A stretch of 64,000 nucleotides of DNA from Saccharothrix obliqua (lineage in GTDB: Bacteria > Actinomycetota > Actinomycetes > Mycobacteriales > Pseudonocardiaceae), in NCBI RefSeq assembly GCF_019375475.1, contig NZ_JAHXGQ010000010.1, positions 1-64,000 on the forward strand, read 5' to 3'. Both the position numbers and the translations under genes were made by a program. The notes under the pieces were generated by a model, which was given only the letters and a program-made list of their open reading frames with translations, was not told the origin of the DNA and did no database searches. This document shows, one piece after another, positions 19,468 through 28,167 of this stretch (position 1 is its first letter; every line of letters begins with the position of its first letter).

Positions 19468-22400
19468 ATGGCCGACGTGCCGCAGGAGGAGATCCGGTTC
19501 GCCGTGGTCCTCAACGGCGGGGTCAGCCTCGCCGTGTGGATGGGCGGCGTCGTGCTCGAACTGGACCGGCTGACCAGGGGCGACGGGTCGTACGCCGACC
19601 TGCTCGACCTGGTCGGCAGCACCGCTCGCGCGGACGTGATCACGGGGACGTCGGCGGGTGGCATCAACGGCGCCGCGCTGGCGTTGTCCCAGGTCAACGC
19701 CAACGCGAAGCTGGAGCGGCTGCGGGACCTGTGGGCCGAGCAGGGGCGGATGGAGCAGTTGCTGCGCACCCCGTTCCGGGGTTCGCCGGTGTCGCTGCTC
19801 AAGGGCGACGAGTTCTTCCTGCCGCGGCTGCGCGAGGCGCTGGACCGGCTCACCACCGACTTCTCCCCCACCCGGCCGGAGGCGCGGCCGGTGGACCTGC
19901 GGATCACCACGACGCTGCTGGCGGGCGTGCCCGAGGTGACCTACGACGACCTCGGGCAGCCGCTGGTGCAGTCCAGCCACCAGGGCAGCTTCTCGTTCCG
20001 CCGCGACCCGGCCGGGCGCGACGACTTCGCCGCCGACCGGCTGCCCGGCCTGGTGGACCGGATGGCGTTGGCGGCCCGGTCGTCGGCGTCGTTCCCGTTC
20101 GCGTTCGAACCGTCCTACGTGCCGGTCGGCGCGTCCGGCGGTGAACGGCCGGACATGGCCGACGTGGCGTCGTGGGCGAGCGATGGCGACGACCGGTCCC
20201 GGTACGCCGTGGACGGCGGCGTGCTGGTCAACACGCCCACCAAGGAGGCGTTGGAGGCCATCGACCGGATGCCCGCCGAAGGTCCCGTGCGGCGGGTGAT
20301 GCTGCTGGTGTTCCCCCACGCCCGTGAATCGGCGGCGGACCCGGAGGCGCCCGCGGAGGGCGGGCTGCCCAGCACCCTCGGCACCGGCGCGAAACTGCTC
20401 TCGGCGTTGACCAGCCAGAGCGGCCGGACCTACGTGGAGCGGATCGAGGAGCACAACCGGCTCGCCGCGTCGCGGCGCGGCGGGCGCAGGGCACTGCTGG
20501 ACCGGCTGGCCACCGGCGGGTCGGTGACGGCGAAGCTGTACGCGCTGGCCGCCACCCTGCACGAGCACTACGTGGACATCCGCGTCCGGCAGGCGGCGCG
20601 GGACGTGACGGCCCGGCAGTTCGAGGCGCCCGGCGCGAACGCCGCCGGCTGGACCTTCGAGCGGGTCCGCGCCGCCGCCGAGGCCGCGCAGCGGTCCTAC
20701 CTCGCCAAGCGGGGCGTGCTGCCCTACGTGCCGGGCGAGCCGGAGCCCACCGCGCTGCCCGCACGCGGGTGGCCGTGGGGCATCGGGATGGCCGACCGGC
20801 TCGCGTCCGCCGCGACGGACCTGCTCAAGCGGCTGGTGTGGGTGGCTCCCGACGGGTCGCGGCTGGCCCGCGCGCGCACCGACCTGCACGAGGTGCGGGC
20901 GCGGCTGCGCGCCGCGCGCGTCGAGCTGGACGCGCGGTGGACCACCGGCGAGCCCCGCGCGCTCAACCGGGACTACTGGGAGCAGCGGGTCGAGGCGTTC
21001 GCCGCCGGGATGCTGCCCACCGGCGACGAGGGCGTCGGCGACCGGGTGCGCGCGCAGGTGGACCGGATCGCCGGTGTCCTCGGCGACGCGCGTGACGCCC
21101 TCGACCGGCTCGGCGACGACCGGGTGCGGATGGCCGGGCTGGGCTCGTGGCGCGCGCTGCTGTTCGAGCCGCGGACCGCCGAGGAGGCCGCCGCCGGGCT
21201 GGACGGCGGTGACCTGCTGCTGGCGCGGGCGCTGGCCCTGGAGGTCGCCACCACGTGCCTCGCCGACGACTCGCGCGGCGGCGTCGACCAGGCCGTGGAC
21301 CTGGTGCAGATCAGCCTCCAGACGCGCAACGCGTTCGCCGACTACAGCGTCACGCCCGACGACAAGGCGGGTGGTGCGGCGTTGAGCCGGTTCTCCGGCT
21401 TCCTGAAGCGGTCGTGGCGGGTCAACGACTGGATCTGGGGCCGGATGGACGGCGCGACCATGCTGTGCAAGGTCGTGTTCGACCCGAAGCGGCTGCTGCG
21501 CGTCGACCTGCTCACCGGGTCGGACACCGCCGAACCCGCCGAACGCGCCCGGCAGCGCGTGGACCGGTTGGTGGCGGCGTTGTTCGGCGACGGGCTGCCC
21601 GCGTCGCTCGCGCCGTGCGCCCAGCGCGCGGTGGAGGAGCTGACCGCGCTGTACCGCGACCCGACCGACGACCACGCGCCGACCTGCGACGCGCTCGCCG
21701 AACTCGCCGCCTGGGGCCTGCACGTGCGGATCATCTGCGAGGAGCTGCCCGCGTTGCGGGCCGCGATCCTCGCCGACCGCAACGAGGGCGCGGACCGGCG
21801 GTCGCGTGGCGAGTTGTTCCTGGAGGAGCAGGCGGAGCTGCTGGCGCGGCTGCCGGTGCGCACCGACGCGCAGCGCGTCGAGGTCGGCATGGAGGCGCTG
21901 GCCGCGTTCGACCGGGCCGGGATCGGGCGTGAACCGCTGTCCCAGGAGGCGTCCAGCGACCAGGTGATCCGCACCGCGGCCACCGCGGCGGCGGTCGCGA
22001 TCACCGTGGCGGACAGCGAGCACTCCGGCCTGGGCCCGGCGAAGCCGCTGACCCGCGCCTTGCGCGGCGCGGCGCTGCTGCCGTACTGGACGATCACCGG
22101 GCTGACCCGCGGGAGCCGGTTGGCGCAGTTCCTCGGGCTGCTCGGGTTCGCGCTCGGCGGCGCGCTGCTGGTGCTGGCGTTGTTCGACCTGCTGCCGCCG
22201 TGGGCGGTCGGGCCCGCCGCCGCGTTCGGCACCGCGACCCTGCTGGCGGCGTTCGGGTACGCGGCGCTGCGCACCGGGACCCTGCTGCACGGGCTGGTGC
22301 TGCTGTCGCCGGTGATACCGCTGGCGGCGGTGGCGGTCGACCGGACGCGCAGCGCGCTCACCGCGGGTGAGACCGGCGAGCAGGCCGTGACCGGGATGGT

Positions 22401-23118
22401 CGCGGTGGTCGGCGTGCTGCTCGTGGTGGTGGGGCTGCTGGTGATCGGCAGCCTGCCCGCGCCCGTCGGGACGCCGCTGGCCGTGCTCAAGCGCGTCCGG
22501 CTGCGACCGCGGCTGCTGGTGCGGTTCCTGGCGGTGGCGCTGGTGCTGGGCGTGGTGTGGGCCGTGATGCGGTACCGGCTGTACGACGTGGACGCGACGC
22601 TGGTGGTGATCGGCACCGCCGTGGCGATCCTGGTCGGTGGGCTGGTGTCGTTGCGGCTGGGCCGGTCGTTGCAGCGGTGGCGGCGGGTCGACGGCGCGTG
22701 GTCGACCGAGCACGCCGAACCACCCGCCGCGGCCACCGCCGGGTGGGCCGCCGTCTACGGCGCGTTGCTGCTGTCGCTGGCGGCGTTGCTCCAGCTGTTC
22801 CAGGTGCGGTTCATCGGGTGGGAGGCGGTGCTCGCGACGGCGTTGTCCTTCGGCCTGGTGCTGCTGCTGGTGACCACCTGGTGGGTGCCGTTGCGGGCGC
22901 GTCGGCGGATCGAGCGGAGCCTGGTGGAGCAGTCGGCGTTCGTGGACTTCGAGGGCGACGTGCCGGGCGGCCTGCTGCGCCGCCTGGAGGGCCACGCCAT
23001 GCTGTTCCGCTTCCTGACCACCGTGGACGACCGGGGAAAGCCGGCCCTCGGCCCGCGCGGGCTGCGGGTGGCGCAGCGGATCGCCCGCCGCCAGGCGACC
23101 GGGGCGGACCGCGACTGA
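19468..23118 (+). CDS. Large patatin-like phospholipase with membrane C-terminus
   Basis: A 1216-residue patatin-family protein. The catalytic serine is Ser62 in GTSAGG (60-65), preceded by the NGGVSLAVWMGGV glycine-rich oxyanion region, and the dyad aspartate is Asp249 in VDGG. A long helical middle section (about 400-840) matches the extended actinobacterial patatin group rather than small CapV-type patatins. The last 350 residues hold about eight hydrophobic segments, placing the enzyme at the membrane. ATG 19468 follows GGGGGAGGGAG. It begins 87 bp after the hydrolase gene, where GTTGGT and ACCAAC half-sites flank a possible separate promoter. Confidence 0.85.
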   Translation: MADVPQEEIRFAVVLNGGVSLAVWMGGVVLELDRLTRGDGSYADLLDLVGSTARADVITGTSAGGINGAALALSQVNANAKLERLRDLWAEQGRMEQLLRTPFRGSPVSLLKGDEFFLPRLREALDRLTTDFSPTRPEARPVDLRITTTLLAGVPEVTYDDLGQPLVQSSHQGSFSFRRDPAGRDDFAADRLPGLVDRMALAARSSASFPFAFEPSYVPVGASGGERPDMADVASWASDGDDRSRYAVDGGVLVNTPTKEALEAIDRMPAEGPVRRVMLLVFPHARESAADPEAPAEGGLPSTLGTGAKLLSALTSQSGRTYVERIEEHNRLAASRRGGRRALLDRLATGGSVTAKLYALAATLHEHYVDIRVRQAARDVTARQFEAPGANAAGWTFERVRAAAEAAQRSYLAKRGVLPYVPGEPEPTALPARGWPWGIGMADRLASAATDLLKRLVWVAPDGSRLARARTDLHEVRARLRAARVELDARWTTGEPRALNRDYWEQRVEAFAAGMLPTGDEGVGDRVRAQVDRIAGVLGDARDALDRLGDDRVRMAGLGSWRALLFEPRTAEEAAAGLDGGDLLLARALALEVATTCLADDSRGGVDQAVDLVQISLQTRNAFADYSVTPDDKAGGAALSRFSGFLKRSWRVNDWIWGRMDGATMLCKVVFDPKRLLRVDLLTGSDTAEPAERARQRVDRLVAALFGDGLPASLAPCAQRAVEELTALYRDPTDDHAPTCDALAELAAWGLHVRIICEELPALRAAILADRNEGADRRSRGELFLEEQAELLARLPVRTDAQRVEVGMEALAAFDRAGIGREPLSQEASSDQVIRTAATAAAVAITVADSEHSGLGPAKPLTRALRGAALLPYWTITGLTRGSRLAQFLGLLGFALGGALLVLALFDLLPPWAVGPAAAFGTATLLAAFGYAALRTGTLLHGLVLLSPVIPLAAVAVDRTRSALTAGETGEQAVTGMVAVVGVLLVVVGLLVIGSLPAPVGTPLAVLKRVRLRPRLLVRFLAVALVLGVVWAVMRYRLYDVDATLVVIGTAVAILVGGLVSLRLGRSLQRWRRVDGAWSTEHAEPPAAATAGWAAVYGALLLSLAALLQLFQVRFIGWEAVLATALSFGLVLLLVTTWWVPLRARRRIERSLVEQSAFVDFEGDVPGGLLRRLEGHAMLFRFLTTVDDRGKPALGPRGLRVAQRIARRQATGADRD

Positions 23119-23204
23119 CCGCCGGCGGGCCGAGGACCCGACGACCCGCGATCGGGCGGGCCGAGGGCACCTCGACGGCAAGCGGCTCGGGGTCCAGCCC
23201 GAAA

Positions 23205-23227
23205 CTTTCAGGGAGCCTGCCTGAAAG
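23205..23227. terminator. Hairpin 1 with 7-nt loop GAGCCTG
   Basis: Arms CTTTCAGG (23205-23212) and CCTGAAAG (23220-23227) enclose GAGCCTG. It lies 86 bp after the patatin stop and could end that transcript. Its loop is the exact reverse complement of the loop of hairpin 2. Confidence 0.6.
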
Positions 23228-23237
23228 ATCCGGGCGC

Positions 23238-23268
23238 GTATCTATCAGGCAGGCTCCCTGATAGATAC
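23238..23268. terminator. Hairpin 2 with 7-nt loop CAGGCTC
   Basis: Perfect 12-bp arms at 23238-23249 and 23257-23268, unusually AT-rich for this genome, enclose CAGGCTC. It could serve as the terminator of the minus-strand gene. The central 16 bases repeat hairpin 1 in inverted orientation. Confidence 0.6.
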
Positions 23269-23410
23269 ACCCGCGAAGCTTTCCGGCACCCGGGCGGGCG
23301 ATGGCCAGGCCGCCGCGACCGGGTGGCCGCCCCCGACCAGGCGGGCACCGCGCCGCCGGGACCGGCCGGCGGCAGCGGGTCGCCGAACCGGGTCGGCAGC
23401 AGCGGGTCGC

Positions 23411-23559
23411 CGGAACCGCTCGGGCAGCAGCAGGTCGTCGGAACCGCTCGGGCGGCAGCGAGCCGCCGGGGCCGGGCGGTCCGGATCGGGCCGGCGGCAG
23501 CGGGTCGTCGGAGCCGGGCGGGCGGCAGCGAGCCGCCGGGGCCGGGCCGTCCGGATCGG
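23411..23559. repeat. Imperfect GC-rich tandem repeats
   Basis: CGGAACCGCTCGGGC occurs at 23411-23425 and 23439-23453. A 39-bp unit at 23451-23489 recurs at 23521-23559 with one difference. Shorter variants of the AGCGGGTCG(C/T)CGGA motif fill the gaps and extend upstream to about 23340. No coding role is supported. Confidence 0.65.
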
Positions 23560-23611
23560 ACCGCCGAAACCGCGTGGTCGGGCTGAGCGGTCGGCGGTCC
23601 GGCCGGCTTGG

Positions 23612-25645
23612 TCACGCGGCCGGGGCTCCGGCCAGGGCCGCCGGGCGCAGGACCGCGGGCACCCGCCTCGCGCGGGCGTAGATCGCCTCGAACTTGTCCA
23701 GCGTCGCGTCGATGGCGTGGGCCGAGATCAGCTCCAGGCTGGCCACACCCATGCGGGCCGTGACGGCCGGGTCCGCGGTCACCGAGTGCAGCCGGTCGGC
23801 CAAACCCGCCACGTCGCCGGGCGTGAACAGCCAGCCGTTGCGACCCGGCTCGCACAGGTGCGGCAGGGCCATGGCGTCCGCCACCACCACCGGCTTGCCC
23901 GCCGCCATCGCCTCCATGGTCGCGAGGCTCTGCAACTCCGCGATACCCGGCATGCAGAACACGTCGGCACCCGTGTACGCGTCCAGCAGCTCCTCCTCGC
24001 TCACGAAACCCCGGAACCGGACCCGGTCGGCGATGCCCAGGTGCTCGGCCAGCAGCTCCCACTCCGCGCGGCACGAGCCGTCGCCCACGATGTCGGCGTG
24101 CAGCCGCGGCACGAGGGCCACCGCGCGCAGCAGCTCGTCCACGCGCTTCTCCTCGTCCAGCCGGCCCACGAACAACACCGTCGGCCCCTCGTTGGTGCGC
24201 ACGGCCGGCCGCAGGCGGTAGCGGTCGATGTCGATACCGCACGACACCGGGAGCGCGCGCTCCGGGAAACCGTTGTCGTGCAACAGCTGCACGGCACGGG
24301 GCGTCGGCGCCGTCACCACGTCGGCCGCGCCGAACACGCGGGTCAGGTCGCGCCACGCCCACCGGGACGCCACGCCCTGCAACCACCGCGGGCAGCGGGC
24401 GTGGCCGAACAGGTTCTCCGGCATGAAGTGGTTCGTCGCGACGGTCGGGATGCCGAGCGCCGCCGCCTGCCGCAGCACGTACCGGCCGACCACGAAGTGC
24501 GCCTGGACGTGGACCAGGTCCGGCTTCAGCTCGGTGAGCAGCGCCCGCACGTCCTTGCTCACCTGCCACGGCAGGCCGATCCGGAACGTGCGGTGGAACG
24601 GCGTCCGGTGCGACCGCAGCCGGTGGACGGTGATGCCGTCGAAGCGCTCGGTGCGGGCCTTGCCCTCCGGGTCCACGGCGATGACGTGCACGTCGTGGTC
24701 ACGACCCGCGAGACCCGCGGCGAGGCGGTGGGCGAACCGGGCCGCGCCGTTCACGTCCGGGGGGAACGTCTCCGCGGCGATCACGATCCGCGTGGCGCGT
24801 CCGTCGTTCACAGTGCTCTCCGATCTGAAGGGTGCGAAAGGGTTCTGCACGCGGGCCAGGGCGACCACGCCCGCCACCGCGACCGCGGCGCAGGCGAGTT
24901 CGGCCAGGGCCACCGGCCCGCTGGTACGGGTGGCCTCGCCGAGCAACCCCGCGCCGATGCCGACGGCGACGAGCGGGTCCACCACGGTGAGGCAGGCCAC
25001 CGCCAGGTGCGGCGGCCCACTGGCGTAGGCGTGCTGGATGAACCAGCCGCCGACGAGCAGGGCGGCGGCGATGCCCGCCGCCGACAGGGCGGTCGACCAG
25101 TCGACCCGACCCTGCTGGAGGTCTTGGGAAACCGAGCGCATGAGCACCGACACGTAGCCGTAGGCGACACCGCCCGCCGCGCCGAAGCCGAGGGCACGCA
25201 CCGCGGGCCGCGTGGCCAGCACGCCGACCAGGCCGGGCGCGGCGACCAGGCCGAGCACCAGCAGCCCGGCGGTCAGCTCCGCCTCGGGCGCGACCGGCGT
25301 CGCCGTGGCGCTGCCGGCGGCGAGCAGCACGAACGCGCCCACGCCGAACGTGGTCAACGCCACGGCGGGCAGGTCGCGGCGGCGGCCGTCGAGCACGGCG
25401 GTGACGCCGATCGCCAGCACGCCCACCGGCTGCACCACGCTCAGCGGCGCCATGCCCAGCGCCACCGCGTGCACACCCGCGCCCACCACGAGCAACGCCA
25501 ACCCGGCCAGCCAGCGCGGACGGCGCAGCAGCCGCCCGACCTTCGGCGCGCCGCCACCGGCACGCACCGCGTCGTGCTGGAGCCGGGCGGCGAACGCGAA
25601 GAACACCGCGCCCGCGACCGCGAGGAGCACCGCGAACCAGGTCAT
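23612..25645 (-). CDS. DMT/EamA-like transporter fused to GT4 glycosyltransferase
   Basis: One uninterrupted 677-residue frame. Residues 1-270 hold about nine membrane helices of the drug/metabolite transporter type, starting MTWFAVLLAVAGAVFF. Residues 279-677 are a complete GT4 glycosyltransferase: N-terminal AAETFPPDVNGAARF, acceptor-domain HFMPENLFGH, VLFVGRLDEEKRVDELL, and the nucleotide-sugar EAMAAGKPVVV region with the EX7E-like IAELQSLATMEAM. The glycosyltransferase resembles those acting on phosphatidylinositol or similar lipids. Two ordinary genes may have fused by loss of a stop; an internal GTG at 24811 with its own ribosome site could still give a separate enzyme. ATG 25645 overlaps the DUF998 stop. 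Confidence 0.75.
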   Translation of the reverse strand: MTWFAVLLAVAGAVFFAFAARLQHDAVRAGGGAPKVGRLLRRPRWLAGLALLVVGAGVHAVALGMAPLSVVQPVGVLAIGVTAVLDGRRRDLPAVALTTFGVGAFVLLAAGSATATPVAPEAELTAGLLVLGLVAAPGLVGVLATRPAVRALGFGAAGGVAYGYVSVLMRSVSQDLQQGRVDWSTALSAAGIAAALLVGGWFIQHAYASGPPHLAVACLTVVDPLVAVGIGAGLLGEATRTSGPVALAELACAAVAVAGVVALARVQNPFAPFRSESTVNDGRATRIVIAAETFPPDVNGAARFAHRLAAGLAGRDHDVHVIAVDPEGKARTERFDGITVHRLRSHRTPFHRTFRIGLPWQVSKDVRALLTELKPDLVHVQAHFVVGRYVLRQAAALGIPTVATNHFMPENLFGHARCPRWLQGVASRWAWRDLTRVFGAADVVTAPTPRAVQLLHDNGFPERALPVSCGIDIDRYRLRPAVRTNEGPTVLFVGRLDEEKRVDELLRAVALVPRLHADIVGDGSCRAEWELLAEHLGIADRVRFRGFVSEEELLDAYTGADVFCMPGIAELQSLATMEAMAAGKPVVVADAMALPHLCEPGRNGWLFTPGDVAGLADRLHSVTADPAVTARMGVASLELISAHAIDATLDKFEAIYARARRVPAVLRPAALAGAPAA
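24816..24821 (-). promoter_or_regulatory. Internal ribosome site for a possible stand-alone glycosyltransferase
   Basis: GGAGAG on the minus strand lies 4 nt before GTG 24811-24809, inside the fused frame. It would start VNDGRATRIVIAAETF, a normal GT4 N-terminus, giving a 399-residue enzyme in addition to the fusion. Confidence 0.45.
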
Positions 25646-26262
25646 GACCGCACCTCCCGCCCGACCGCCGCGGCCAGCGCGAACAGCAACCCGTACAACA
25701 GGGCGAACAGGACGCGCTCGAAAAGCCCGAGCAGCGCCGTGCCCTCGTAGGTGAGGGTCACGTGACTGGCCATGAAAGCCACCGAGGTAATACCCGCGGC
25801 GACCGAGAAACGACGCACGGGAGTGCTGGAAATGAACCGCCGGGAAATGAGCCAACCCGCCAGCGGGAGGCTCGCGAACATCACCGCGCCCGCGTACCGG
25901 TGCACGGCGCCGGAGAACGACGTGGGCGCGCCGGTCGGGTCGGTCGGGAACACCGCGGCCACCGCGAGCCCACCCGCCCACAACCCCATCAGCAGCGACA
26001 CCGGCCCCCGCCTGGGCAGCAACCCCCGGCGGACCAGCACGGCCAGCAGCGCGACGGACGCCGCGGCGAGCGACAACGCGGTCACCGCGAGCAGACCGGA
26101 GCCGTTCGCGACGAAGATGTAATCGCTGATCGTGTGCGTGATGGGGCTGAGCTGCCCCACCGAGACCACGTGCAGGTAAACGATCGGGAACAGCGACAGG
26201 ACCAGGCCCGCGACGGCCAGCGGCAGCACCGCCGCGGGTTTTTTCTCCTGAATCTCCGGCAC
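25642..26262 (-). CDS. DUF998 family membrane protein
   Basis: A 206-residue membrane protein with six hydrophobic segments and the DUF998 pattern (HTISDYIFVANGSGLLAV near residue 40, FPTDPTGAPTSFSGAVHRYAG near 100). Function of the family is unknown. GTG 26262 (VPEIQEKK) is the best start; upstream codons in frame lack a start. The stop overlaps the fused transporter gene, so the two form an operon. Confidence 0.75.
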   Translation of the reverse strand: MPEIQEKKPAAVLPLAVAGLVLSLFPIVYLHVVSVGQLSPITHTISDYIFVANGSGLLAVTALSLAAASVALLAVLVRRGLLPRRGPVSLLMGLWAGGLAVAAVFPTDPTGAPTSFSGAVHRYAGAVMFASLPLAGWLISRRFISSTPVRRFSVAAGITSVAFMASHVTLTYEGTALLGLFERVLFALLYGLLFALAAAVGREVRS

Positions 26263-26341
26263 ACCGGAATACTCGCCGCGAACGGGTGGCGGAACTATCC
26301 GGAGTGCCCCCGAGACAACCCTGGGGGAACCCCGATGACCA

Positions 26342-26361
26342 TGGTGGGGTTGACCCCACCA
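26342..26361. promoter_or_regulatory. Perfect 9-bp palindrome between divergent genes
   Basis: TGGTGGGGT (26342-26350) and ACCCCACCA (26353-26361) are separated by TG. It lies 80 bp upstream of the DUF998 start and 37 bp before the ABC ATPase start, just ahead of the TAGGCT at 26384-26389. A dimeric regulator site is the simplest reading; the protein is unknown. Confidence 0.5.
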
Positions 26362-26383
26362 CGGAGGTGGTGCGGGCACGCCC

Positions 26384-26389
26384 TAGGCT
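26384..26389 (+). promoter_or_regulatory. -10 box (TAGGCT) for the ABC exporter genes
   Basis: TAGGCT ends 8 nt before GTG 26398, consistent with a leaderless transcript; no ribosome site is visible before this GTG. Confidence 0.45.
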
Positions 26390-26397
26390 CTGCCGTC

Positions 26398-27326
<929 letters not shown>

Positions 27327-27330
<4 letters not shown>

Positions 27331-28103
27331 CCTTCCCACCCGGCACCTTCACGCCCGCGCCCGGACGCGGCGGGCTGCTCCGGATGCTGTGGGCGCAGGC
27401 CCGCACCGAAGCCGTCCTGACCCTGCGCAACGGTGAGCAGGTCCTGCTCACCGTCCTCATCCCGCTCGCCCTGCTGGTGGCGCTCGCCAAGATGTCGGTG
27501 CTGCCGGTGCCCGAACCCCGGGTCGGCTCGGCCGTCGCGCGGGTGCTGGCGCTGGCCGTGATCTCCTCGGCGTTCACCGGCCAGGCCATCGCCCTCGGCT
27601 TCGACCGGCGGTACGGGGTGCTCAAGCGCCTGGCCGCCACCGCGCTGCCCCGGTGGCTGCTGGTGGCGGGCCGGGTCGCCGCCGCGTTCGCCGTGGTGGC
27701 GGTCCAGGTGGTGCTGCTGGCCGGCGCCGCGCTGCTGCTCGGCTGGGACCTCCCGACACCGGCGGGCGCGTTGTGGGCGGTGCTGCTGCTGGTGCTCGGC
27801 ACGCTGGCGTTCGGCGCCCTCGGCGTGCTGCTGGGCGGCGCGCTGCGGGCGGAGGTCGTCCTCGCCCTGGCGAATATCGTCTGGGTGGTGCTGCTGCTGG
27901 TCGGCGGCGTCGCGCTGGGCGTGGCCGACCTGCCCGGGTGGCTGTCGTCCGTCGTGGGCCTGCTGCCGTCGGCCGCGCTCGCGGAGGGCCTGCACGCCGC
28001 CGTCGTGGACGGCTCCGCGCCCGCGCTCCGGCACGTGCTGGTCCTGCTCGGCTGGGGCGTGGCCGCCGCCGCCCTCGCCACCCGGACCACGCGGCTCGAC
28101 TAG
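27327..28103 (+). CDS. ABC-2 type exporter permease
   Basis: A 258-residue membrane protein with six predicted helices and an ABC-2 permease organisation; it begins with a cytoplasmic segment (LRMLWAQARTEAVLTLRNGEQ) and includes LGFDRRYGVLKRLAATALPRW between the second and third helices. GTG 27327 overlaps the ATPase stop (GTGA), so both subunits are made together. ctaA starts 64 bp downstream from its own promoter. Confidence 0.88.
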
Positions 28104-28153
28104 CGCCCGGACCGCTACGACGACCCGGACGGCGGTTGCCCGCGGCCGGTGCC

Positions 28154-28159
28154 TACCAT
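28154..28159 (+). promoter_or_regulatory. -10 box (TACCAT) for ctaA
   Basis: TACCAT ends 8 nt before GTG 28168, the spacing of a leaderless start, and only 2 nt before the alternative GTG 28162. This decides the chosen ctaA start. Confidence 0.45.
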
Positions 28160-28167
28160 CGGTGACC

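Larger units (their letters stand above)
23119..23611. other. Gene-poor interval between convergent genes with hairpins and tandem repeats
   Basis: These 493 bases separate the patatin gene from the minus-strand transporter/glycosyltransferase gene. They hold two hairpins with complementary loops (23205-23268) and imperfect GC-rich tandem repeats (23411-23559). Several open frames cross it, but all give low-complexity Pro/Arg/Gly proteins and I support none. Confidence 0.7.

Noticed and set aside
17890-23181. Very long minus-strand open frame (over 1700 codons) opposite the cassette genes
   Set aside because: It is antisense to three genes with clear motifs; its product is His/Gln/Arg/Pro-rich low complexity, the usual artefact of GC-rich third positions.
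23340-23560. CRISPR-like array
   Set aside because: Repeat units vary in length and spacing and have no unique spacers; no cas genes are nearby.
23301-23681. Possible Pro/Gly/Arg-rich gene over the tandem repeats
   Set aside because: Its sequence only reflects the DNA repeats, and it runs into the fused transporter/glycosyltransferase gene on the other strand.
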